From the NCBI GenBank assembly GCA_018067325.1, contig JAGPUU010000223.1, forward strand, positions 1 through 5,042: a stretch of DNA of 5,042 bases, in the 5' to 3' direction. The DNA comes from Amphritea sp. (lineage in GTDB: Bacteria > Pseudomonadota > Gammaproteobacteria > Pseudomonadales > Balneatricaceae). Under the pieces are notes generated by a model, which did no database searches, was not told the DNA's origin, and saw only the letters and a list, made by a program, of their open reading frames with translations. Position 1 is the first letter of the stretch, and each line of letters begins with the position of its first letter. Made by a program: the position numbers and the translations under genes. Below, piece after piece: positions 1 through 5,042 of the stretch.

Positions 1-379
1 TACTCTGTTCATTTATCTGGGTGCCGGTATAACGCCTGATCACCTCAATAAGCGCTTCTGGCGCGAAAGGCTTCATCAGGTAATCCACGGCACCACTTCT
101 AATGGCATCCACGGCTTTATCAACCTGCCCATACGCGGTAATCAGCATCACCGGCAGGCAAGGGTGAGTCTGCTGGATCTTTTCTAACAGCTGGTGACCA
201 TCCATGCCGCCCATATTGACGTCACTGACCACCATATCCACCGGATATTCAGCAATCACCTCCAGCGCCTTCTCGGCTGACTCCGCCTCCAGATATTCAA
301 AACCGGCCAACTCGAGAGTATCCACCAGCGCCTCGCGCAGATCAGCGTCATCTTCTACCACTAATACTTGAATACTCAT
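1..379 (-). CDS. fleR: Sigma-54-dependent flagellar response regulator FleR/FlrC, N-terminal receiver domain (3' end outside window)
   Basis: Only the first 126 codons are present; the gene runs off the window at base 1. The visible part is a complete CheY-like receiver domain. It has the acidic pocket E9-D10-D11, the phospho-acceptor D53 in the context VVSDVNMGGMDG, the switch threonine T81 (LITAYG) and the conserved lysine K103 (YLMKPF). MGGM replaces the commoner MPGM after the phospho-site. Family knowledge: FleR/FlrC is phosphorylated by FleS/FlrB and, through AAA+ and Fis-type HTH domains not visible here, activates sigma-54 promoters of hook and basal-body genes. The receiver alone could belong to many regulators; the fleR call rests on its position after fleQ and fleS. 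The ATG at 379 is fixed by an in-frame TAA two codons upstream. The ribosome site is weak (GGG about 6 bases before the ATG). Confidence 0.88.
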   Translation of the reverse strand, partial: MSIQVLVVEDDADLREALVDTLELAGFEYLEAESAEKALEVIAEYPVDMVVSDVNMGGMDGHQLLEKIQQTHPCLPVMLITAYGQVDKAVDAIRSGAVDYLMKPFAPEALIEVIRRYTGTQINEQS

Positions 380-412
380 ACGTTACCCGGCCCTGCCTTC
401 ATTATTATCGAT

Positions 413-428
413 ATTGCAGCTTTGCAAT
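413..428. repeat. Short inverted repeat upstream of fleR
   Basis: Perfect 6-bp arms ATTGCA and TGCAAT are separated by four bases. It lies 34 bp upstream of the fleR start, between the tandem repeat and the gene. It could form a small hairpin in the mRNA or be an operator half-site pair, but arms this short may be chance. No U-run follows on the minus strand, so it is not a terminator. Confidence 0.35.
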
Positions 429-436
429 TTACTACG

Positions 437-506
437 CTGAATTTACTGTGCTTAACTTTCTATGCTGAGCTTACTGTGCTGAACTTTCTAAGCTGAGCTT
501 AGGCTT
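437..506. repeat. 14-bp tandem repeat (five units, alternating as a 28-bp higher-order repeat) between fleS and fleR
   Basis: Five head-to-tail 14-bp units begin at 437, 451, 465, 479 and 493. The first reads CTGAATTTACTGTG; the last is degenerate at its end. Units 1 and 3 resemble each other (ACTGTG ending) and units 2 and 4 resemble each other (TCTATG/TCTAAG ending). The array therefore also reads as 28-bp repeats 433-460 and 461-488 (24 of 28 identical), with a partial third copy at 489-501 (12 of 13). A weak sixth unit may lie at 423-436. The period is not a multiple of three and the array follows the fleS stop, so it is very probably non-coding. It would be transcribed in any fleQ-fleS-fleR mRNA. 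Function unknown. Confidence 0.85.
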
Positions 507-513
507 CAGAATG

Positions 514-1611
514 TTAATTTGTTTCATTGGTCTGATAGGGAATCAAAAAGCCCGCCTGCGTACCTATACCCGGCTGGGACCGCAACATAAACTCACCATG
601 ATGTGCTTTAGCGACCACCTGAGCGACTGCCAGCCCTAACCCGGTGCCATGGGATTTGGTCGAGAAGAATGGTTCCATCACTTTATTACAAAGCTCAGCA
701 TCCATACCCGGGCCGTTATCCCGTACCTCGATGCCCAACTTATCCCCCACCAATCGCGCTTCAATAACCAACTCAGTACCTTTACCCCCGGCCTGCAACG
801 CATTGTTTACCAGATTCATAATGGCACCCAGAAGCGAGTCTTTATTACAGTTCAACTGCAGGTCGGGCACATGATTAATGCAATCGCAATCAGCATCCCA
901 GCTATGCAGAGGCATATCCAGAGCATCTTCCAGCTCTCGATACAGTTCAGCAATACTTAGCTGATCTTCTAATCGGGTTTCCCCCCGAGCAAAAATCAGC
1001 ATATCCCGCACCTGCAACTCGAGATTATCCAGTCGGGATTTCACCTTACCGGCAAACTTAATCCGCTGTTCCGGCCGCAACTCCGGTTTCATCAGATGGC
1101 TGGCATATAAAAGCGCCGCAGATAATGGCGTACGCACCTGATGCGCAAGGGATGCCATCATCCGCCCCATTTCTGACAACCGCTGAAAATGCGCCAACCG
1201 ACCCTGCAACAAGCGGGTTTCGGTCTGGTCCGTCAACATAACAAACTGACCCGCTTCATTTTCAAGAGAACGGGTCTGCAAACTCACCCTGCGGCCACTT
1301 TTGAGTGAAACTTCATGTCCATCATCACTACGGGGAGCGAAACTACGGTTAATCACCGAAACCCATTTCTCACCCTGCAAAGGGGTTTCCAGCAACGAAT
1401 CTGCAGCAGGGTTACAAAGACTGACCTCACCCCGACTATCTATTACCAAAATACCCGCTGGTAGCAGGTTCAGCAGATCATCCAGTCGGCCTGAGGTACG
1501 CAGGTGATCTTTTTCAGCACTCTGCTTAGCCTGCTGCAACTGGCCCAATTGCCCCTGTAGCTCAGCCACTTGCGATTGTAAGGCGGTAATCTCTTTTTCG
1601 GCAGCGCTCAT
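514..1611 (-). CDS. fleS: Flagellar two-component sensor histidine kinase FleS/FlrB
   Basis: A 365-aa cytosolic kinase. Domains in order: a glutamine-rich coiled coil (about 3-36), a PAS-like sensor domain (about 42-130, LLPAGILVIDSRGEVSLCNP), a HisKA dimerisation domain with H157 in ASLAHQVRTPL, and a HATPase_c domain. The ATPase domain has the N box (IMNLVNNALQA, 264-274), G1 (DNGPGM, 298-303), F box (EPFFSTKS, 313-320) and G2 (GTGLGLA, 322-328). No membrane segment is visible, as expected for FleS/FlrB. Family role: autophosphorylates and passes phosphate to FleR/FlrC to switch on class III flagellar genes. The frame is open upstream to 1743 inside fleQ, but the ATG at 1611 fits best: it is one base from the fleQ stop, preceded by GGAAA, and gives a normal length. 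The close junction suggests co-transcription and translational coupling with fleQ. The 134-bp gap to fleR is unusual. Confidence 0.93.
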   Translation of the reverse strand: MSAAEKEITALQSQVAELQGQLGQLQQAKQSAEKDHLRTSGRLDDLLNLLPAGILVIDSRGEVSLCNPAADSLLETPLQGEKWVSVINRSFAPRSDDGHEVSLKSGRRVSLQTRSLENEAGQFVMLTDQTETRLLQGRLAHFQRLSEMGRMMASLAHQVRTPLSAALLYASHLMKPELRPEQRIKFAGKVKSRLDNLELQVRDMLIFARGETRLEDQLSIAELYRELEDALDMPLHSWDADCDCINHVPDLQLNCNKDSLLGAIMNLVNNALQAGGKGTELVIEARLVGDKLGIEVRDNGPGMDAELCNKVMEPFFSTKSHGTGLGLAVAQVVAKAHHGEFMLRSQPGIGTQAGFLIPYQTNETN

Positions 1612-1612
1612 A

Positions 1613-3088
1613 TTATTTCCGCTGAATTCCATATTTACGCATTTTTTCCACCAGGGTTGTCCGGCGTATCTGTAACAGATCAGCGGCTCGCGCAACCACT
1701 CCAGTGGTTTGTTCCAGCGCCTGATTAATGTAATCCTGTTCAATCTTTTCCAGATGCAACTTCAGGTCCATTCCCTGCTCAGGTAGCTCATGGTCATTCG
1801 CCCCTTTATATTCATCAGCAGAGGGTTCTGCAGCACATTCATCAGAACTATCATCTTTACGCTGATCGTTACCTTTATATAGCCCTGGGTCTGGCTCATC
1901 TATGTGACGAAACTTCTCGGGCAACTCGCTCACCCCCACCACCGCATCCGGGTAAAGGATAGCCAAGCGCTCAACCAGGTTTGCCAGTTCGCGAATATTA
2001 CCCGCCCACTCATGACCCTGCAGCGAACGAATCGCCGCTGGATGAAACCGCAAATGACCAAACCCGTCCTTGGCTAATCGACGGGTAAACTCATCAACCA
2101 ACGGAGGGATATCTTCGATGCGAGAACGCAAGCGGGGCATATCGATGGGGAAAACATTCAGGCGATAATAGAGGTCTTCACGAAAGCTGCCATCGATGAT
2201 CATCTGATCCAGATCTCGATGGGTCGCGGCAATAATGCGTACATCACAGTCGATGGTATTGCTGCCGCCAACCCTTTCAAAACACCGCTCTTGTAACACC
2301 CGCAGCAATTTCACCTGCATCGGTAACGGCATATCGCCGATCTCATCGAGAAATAGCGTACCGCCATTAGCCAACTCAAAACGTCCGGCACGGGAACTAA
2401 TCGCCCCGGTAAACGCCCCTTTCTCATGGCCGAACAGCTCACTTTCAAGCAGATCTGCGGGAATAGCTCCGCAATTAACTGGCACAAAAGGCCCGGCTGA
2501 TCGTTTTGAGGCTGTATGCAAATTATTCGCAACGATCTCTTTACCGGTACCACTCTCCCCGGTGATCAGAACATTCACATCACGCCCCGCCACCTGACTG
2601 ATCATCTTGCGTACCAGCGCCATCGCGTCACTATGGCCAACCATTCCCTCAAACTGACTGGCAACAGATTTAGGCGAGAAGAGATCGGGTTGGCCGGCAT
2701 ACTGAAGTTGCAGCTGTCGATAGATCAGCGCCCGGTGCAGCATCACCGTTAGCGCTTCAAGACCAGCATCAGGGTTGAGTCGGCCGATGATCTTTTCCTG
2801 AAGTTTCTGAGAGAGCTGATCCAGTTCCGGCCAGGGTGAGATCGCAATGACCGGCAATGTGTCATCCAGTTGATCAAACTGATGCATCAGTTTCTCTAGC
2901 GAGATCGGCAGTGAACAATGCCCTAACCAGATAACAGACCGGTCACCGGGCTCGGTTATATCGCCCTGCAACCAGGACACATAATCGGTTGTGGTATGGC
3001 TGATATCAGCAAAGCTAAGCCGCTCTGACAGCTGCGCCCGGGAGGCCGCATCGTCATCTATAAATATAATCTGTAAAGGGCTGCTCAT
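1613..3088 (-). CDS. fleQ: Flagellar master transcriptional activator FleQ/FlrA (sigma-54 enhancer-binding protein)
   Basis: 491 aa, full length. Residues 1-125 form a FleQ-type degenerate receiver: D11-D13 remain, but the phospho-acceptor region reads SVIWLGH with no Asp. The AAA+ domain (about 145-395) has Walker A GESGTGKE (177-184, K183), GAFTGA (224-229) for sigma-54 contact, Walker B GGTLFLDEIG (242-251), the arginine-finger region FREDLYYRLNV (302-312) and sensor II WAGNIREL (361-368). An acidic linker (about 397-440) leads to the Fis-type helix-turn-helix GVVARAADLLQIRRTTLVEK (463-482). The C-terminus closely matches Pseudomonas FleQ. Family role: activates sigma-54 flagellar promoters and, in Pseudomonas, responds to c-di-GMP and FleN. 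Odd: residues matching the c-di-GMP arginines R144 and R185 of P. aeruginosa FleQ are E147 and N188. The ATG at 3088 is the only plausible start, with an in-frame TAG five codons upstream; its ribosome site is weak. Confidence 0.96.
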   Translation of the reverse strand: MSSPLQIIFIDDDAASRAQLSERLSFADISHTTTDYVSWLQGDITEPGDRSVIWLGHCSLPISLEKLMHQFDQLDDTLPVIAISPWPELDQLSQKLQEKIIGRLNPDAGLEALTVMLHRALIYRQLQLQYAGQPDLFSPKSVASQFEGMVGHSDAMALVRKMISQVAGRDVNVLITGESGTGKEIVANNLHTASKRSAGPFVPVNCGAIPADLLESELFGHEKGAFTGAISSRAGRFELANGGTLFLDEIGDMPLPMQVKLLRVLQERCFERVGGSNTIDCDVRIIAATHRDLDQMIIDGSFREDLYYRLNVFPIDMPRLRSRIEDIPPLVDEFTRRLAKDGFGHLRFHPAAIRSLQGHEWAGNIRELANLVERLAILYPDAVVGVSELPEKFRHIDEPDPGLYKGNDQRKDDSSDECAAEPSADEYKGANDHELPEQGMDLKLHLEKIEQDYINQALEQTTGVVARAADLLQIRRTTLVEKMRKYGIQRK

Positions 3089-3390
3089 AGCGATACCAAA
3101 CTAACCGATAGTCATGTGTGAGTTTCAGGAAAACGTAACAGTAAATAATGCTACGTCAAATTTATGACATAACATAAGAAAAGACAAGCCAAGTGAGTGA
3201 TGTTTTTTTGACGCGCCCTGTAACATTAACCTTAGACACTCTCTTTTGCCCCAAATAGAAAACCCTATTAACACCTCTTTAATAAAACAGTACACAAAAT
3301 GGGTATTCACTTTTTTGGCTTTAAGCCCCAGCAATACAAGGGTTTTAGTAAAAAAACTCATTAATTACGAATTTTTCTCTCACACGCCCC
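3089..3390. other. AT-rich divergent intergenic region upstream of fleQ and of the flagellin promoter
   Basis: There is no convincing gene in this stretch. It must contain the fleQ promoter, reading leftward, but no good -35/-10 pair is visible. On the minus strand TTGACG at 3159-3154 resembles a -35 box but lacks a -10 at 16-18 bp. Directly next to it is an 11-bp palindrome TTATGACATAA (3162-3172), a possible but unproven operator. T- and A-runs (3203-3209, 3351-3357) and high AT content between 3241 and 3380 lie upstream of the flagellin promoter and could act as an UP-like element or give DNA curvature. No convincing sigma-54 GG-N10-GC element was found on either strand by eye. Confidence 0.6.
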
Positions 3391-3417
3391 TAAAGTTTCA
3401 AAACAGTACGCCGTTAA
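3391..3417 (+). promoter_or_regulatory. FliA (sigma-28) promoter of the flagellin gene
   Basis: TAAAGTTT at 3391-3398 is an exact match to the sigma-28 -35 consensus. It is followed by an 11-bp spacer and GCCGTTAA at 3410-3417, one mismatch from the -10 consensus GCCGATAA. Transcription should begin a few bases after 3417 (about 3422-3425), giving a leader of roughly 100 nt before the flagellin ATG. This places the flagellin gene in the late class of the flagellar cascade. Confidence 0.93.
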
Positions 3418-3442
3418 CCCTTTCACGAATTAAATTATTAGT

Positions 3443-3461
3443 GAGGTGGCGTTGCCGCCTC
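3443..3461 (+). promoter_or_regulatory. Stable hairpin in flagellin mRNA leader (stem 1)
   Basis: GAGGTGGC (3443-3450) pairs with GCCGCCTC (3454-3461) across a GTT loop: eight pairs, one of them G-U. It lies about 20 nt after the predicted transcript start. The A-rich stretch that follows is not a U-run on this strand, so it is not an intrinsic terminator. A 5' stem can protect mRNA from decay or shape leader folding; which applies here is not visible. Confidence 0.65.
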
Positions 3462-3474
3462 GAAAGCTCAAAAA

Positions 3475-3508
3475 AACCAACCGGGGGGACTTCAAAACCG
3501 GTTAGGTT
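3475..3508 (+). promoter_or_regulatory. Hairpin abutting the flagellin Shine-Dalgarno (stem 2)
   Basis: AACCAACCGG (3475-3484) pairs with 3498-3508 (CCGGTT, a bulged A at 3504, GGTT), giving ten pairs and a 13-nt loop. The loop starts with a G-run and contains GGA at 3487-3489. The stem ends one base before the AAGGAG of the ribosome site, so folding or protein binding here would directly affect initiation. The GGA in a loop plus GGA in the Shine-Dalgarno is the pattern bound by CsrA/RsmA in other flagellin leaders; that link is inference. Confidence 0.65.
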
Positions 3509-3514
3509 AAGGAG
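3509..3514 (+). promoter_or_regulatory. Strong Shine-Dalgarno of the flagellin gene
   Basis: AAGGAG ends 8 bases before the ATG at 3523 and fixes that start. It is much stronger than the sites in front of fleQ, fleS and fleR, as expected for a highly expressed structural protein. Confidence 0.93.
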
Positions 3515-3522
3515 ATGATCAA

Positions 3523-5016
3523 ATGGCTGGTATCAATACAAACATCGCTTCACTAAACGCTCAAAACAACCTGAGCAAATCTCAGAGCGACCTGCAGACA
3601 TCTCTGCAACGTCTATCTTCTGGTCTGCGTATCAACAGCGCTAAAGATGACGCGGCAGGTCTTGCGATCTCTGATCGTATGACATCCCAGATTCGAGGTC
3701 TAAACCAGGCGGTTCGTAACGCCAACGATGGCATCTCTCTGGCACAAACCGCTGAAGGCGCGCTGGGCGAGTCTACTAACATCCTGCAGCGGATGCGTGA
3801 GCTGGCTATTCAGTCTGCCAACGACACTAACAGCGATTCTGACCGCGCTAACATCCAGAAAGAAGTTTCTCAGCTTCAATCTGAGCTAAACCGTATAGCG
3901 GATACCACTACCTTTAACAGCAAGAAAATCTTGGATGGCTCTTTCTCAGCGGCTAAATTTCACGTTGGCGCAAATGCTGGCGAAACTATCAGCGTTAGCA
4001 TTGGTGCTGCACGTGCTACCAGCATGGGAGCACATCAGGTTGCTGGTGCAGAAGAGCTAGGAGCTACAATAGTTGCAGGTGCTGCAGTGGCAGCCAACGC
4101 TTATGCTGGAGAAACACTAACTATTAATGGTAATGCTGTAGCTACAGTAGCTACAGCTGCTAACGATACTGCATTCGCTATTGCAAACAAAGTAAATGCA
4201 GAGTCTGGCTCTACTGGCGTAACAGCAACAGCAGAAACTAAAGTTGTTATTGATGCAGGTGCTGCTTTAGCTGGCGCTGAAACCCTGACATTTACTTTGG
4301 GTTCATATACAGGCACAAACACCGCGATAGGTAGTGAAAAGACAATCAGTGCTGCTATTACTGACCCAACAGACCTGACTGCAGTTGCCAGCGCAATTAA
4401 TGCAGAGTCAGCCTCTACCGGTGTCACAGCTGAATTGTCTGACGACCTGTCTCAGATTACTCTGACACAAGCGAGCGGGTATAACATTGGTATTTCCGAT
4501 GCCGGTAACGGTACAGCTACTAGTGCTGTACTGGATGTATTCCAGAGTGATGGCACTACTGCAATTGCCACACTTATTGACACTGGCGCCGCCGATAGTG
4601 TGACTGTAGGTGGTAGCGTTGATTATTCTTCAGGTGGTTCATACGGCATAACTTCAACTGCAACAGCAGCTCTTGGTGCCACATCCGCTTCTTCAACTAT
4701 CTCTCAGGTAGCAGAAGTAGACGTAAGTACTCAAAGCGGTTCAAACTCAGCATTGGAAGTAATCGACCAGGCACTGGCATTTATCACTGAATCCCGGGCA
4801 GACCTCGGTGCCGTTCAAAACCGTCTGGAAAGTACAATCTCTAACCTGAGTAACATCAGCGAGAACGTTTCTGCCGCACGAGCTCGTATCCTGGATGCTG
4901 ACTTCGCTGCTGAAACTGCAAACCTGACTAAAAACCAGATTCTGCAACAAGCCGGTACTGCAATGTTGGCTCAGGCAAATACTTTGCCACAGGGCGTACT
5001 GTCTCTGCTACAGTAA
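3523..5016 (+). CDS. fliC: Flagellin, polar flagellar filament subunit
   Basis: A complete 497-aa flagellin. The N-terminal D0/D1 part (1 to about 165) starts [17 protein letters not shown] and contains [13 protein letters not shown] (88-100). The C-terminal D1/D0 part (about 405-497) has [20 protein letters not shown] (452-471) and ends QGVLSLLQ. These ends form the coiled coils that pack the filament core and are secreted by the flagellar type III system; no signal peptide is present or expected. R90, L94 and E114 match the Salmonella FliC positions recognised by TLR5. The centre (about 170-400) is the surface-exposed variable domain, rich in Ala, Thr, Ser and Gly, with two Flagellin_IN-like repeats. 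No Cys or Trp is present, as is common in flagellins. It has its own sigma-28 promoter and is divergent from fleQ. The locus may hold further flagellins, so the symbol could be fliC, flaA or flaB. Confidence 0.97.
   Translation: MAGINTNIASLNAQNNLSKSQSDLQTSLQRLSSGLRINSAKDDAAGLAISDRMTSQIRGLNQAVRNANDGISLAQTAEGALGESTNILQRMRELAIQSANDTNSDSDRANIQKEVSQLQSELNRIADTTTFNSKKILDGSFSAAKFHVGANAGETISVSIGAARATSMGAHQVAGAEELGATIVAGAAVAANAYAGETLTINGNAVATVATAANDTAFAIANKVNAESGSTGVTATAETKVVIDAGAALAGAETLTFTLGSYTGTNTAIGSEKTISAAITDPTDLTAVASAINAESASTGVTAELSDDLSQITLTQASGYNIGISDAGNGTATSAVLDVFQSDGTTAIATLIDTGAADSVTVGGSVDYSSGGSYGITSTATAALGATSASSTISQVAEVDVSTQSGSNSALEVIDQALAFITESRADLGAVQNRLESTISNLSNISENVSAARARILDADFAAETANLTKNQILQQAGTAMLAQANTLPQGVLSLLQ
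4111..4506 (+). repeat. Two Flagellin_IN-like repeats in the flagellin variable domain
   Basis: Residues 197-240 ([10 protein letters not shown] to the segment [11 protein letters not shown] at 225-235) and residues 253-328 ([10 protein letters not shown] to [11 protein letters not shown] at 293-303, then [17 protein letters not shown]) share the same order of motifs. The NAES-STGVTA block is also similar in DNA (4195-4227 versus 4399-4431, 204 bp apart, in frame). The second copy carries about 12 extra residues and a fuller C-terminal half. The layout suggests an old in-frame duplication of a surface subdomain followed by divergence. Confidence 0.65.
4135..4157. repeat. Perfect 11-bp-arm palindrome built from a 9-bp in-frame tandem duplication
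   Basis: GTAGCTACA occurs twice in tandem (4138-4146 and 4147-4155), encoding Val-Ala-Thr twice (residues 206-211). Because GTAGCTAC is itself palindromic, the duplication creates an inverted repeat with 11-bp arms (4135-4145 and 4147-4157) around a single central A. In RNA this would be a 10-bp stem with a three-base loop inside the coding region. It lies in the variable domain, where in-frame slippage is tolerated. Confidence 0.85.
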
Positions 5017-5042
5017 GCATAAAGCATTACACTAGCTAGACT

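Noticed and set aside
380..513. A sigma-54 promoter for fleR in the fleS-fleR gap
   Set aside because: One TTGCA occurs on the minus strand, but the bases at the required upstream distance do not form a TGGC element.
644..960. Open frames on the plus strand antisense to fleS
   Set aside because: They are shadows of a well-supported kinase gene in a GC-balanced region and have no start signals.
1612..1743. Longer fleS reading frame starting at 1743 (44 extra residues)
   Set aside because: It would overlap the end of fleQ, including its helix-turn-helix coding region, with no ribosome site; the extra residues are an out-of-frame reading of fleQ. The ATG at 1611 gives a normal FleS.
3125..3361. 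78-codon open frame on the minus strand upstream of fleQ
   Set aside because: No ribosome site, low-complexity content from A/T runs, and no recognisable family; it lies where the fleQ promoter should be.
3284..3409. Direct repeat AAAACAGTAC at 3284-3293 and 3400-3409
   Set aside because: The second copy lies in the sigma-28 spacer, but the first has no promoter boxes around it; a 10-base AT-rich match at this distance may be chance.
3246..3518. 90-codon open frame on the plus strand upstream of the flagellin gene
   Set aside because: It runs across the sigma-28 promoter and the leader hairpins, has no ribosome site or recognisable domain, and its composition looks like translated AT-rich spacer.
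5032..5039. CTAGCTAG palindrome after the flagellin stop as a terminator
   Set aside because: Arms of only four bases, no loop and no visible U-run; the true terminator is probably beyond the window edge.

Overview
The window holds a flagellar regulatory locus from a motile gammaproteobacterium. The minus strand carries the master activator FleQ (FlrA), its neighbour sensor kinase FleS (FlrB) and the start of the response regulator FleR (FlrC). A flagellin gene is transcribed divergently on the plus strand. The FleQ/FleS/FleR set and a sigma-28-type flagellin promoter fit the polar-flagellum hierarchy of Pseudomonas, Vibrio, Marinobacter and Oceanospirillales-like bacteria. A marine Oceanospirillales-type host is my best guess, but it rests on general resemblance only.

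Layout: 1-379 (minus) is the N-terminal receiver domain of fleR, cut by the window edge. 380-513 is an unusually long fleS-fleR gap containing a 14-bp/28-bp tandem repeat. 514-1611 (minus) is fleS, a soluble PAS histidine kinase. 1613-3088 (minus) is fleQ, complete, with one base between its stop and the fleS start. 3089-3522 is a 434-bp AT-rich divergent intergenic region. It contains a near-consensus FliA (sigma-28) promoter, two strong hairpins in the flagellin leader and a good Shine-Dalgarno. 3523-5016 (plus) is a complete flagellin of 497 aa, with conserved D0/D1 ends and a variable Ala/Thr/Ser-rich centre carrying two Flagellin_IN-like repeats. The last 26 bases hold no gene.

How the genes work together (known for the families): FleQ with sigma-54 turns on early and intermediate flagellar genes including fleSR. 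FleS phosphorylates FleR, which with sigma-54 turns on the hook and basal-body genes. Sigma-28 then drives the late flagellin gene. Here the top and bottom tiers of the cascade sit back to back across one intergenic region.

No unknown system is evident. The points most worth a second look are: FleQ lacks both arginines that contact c-di-GMP in Pseudomonas FleQ; the fleS-fleR gap is filled by a structured minisatellite; and the flagellin leader is folded, with exposed GGA motifs.
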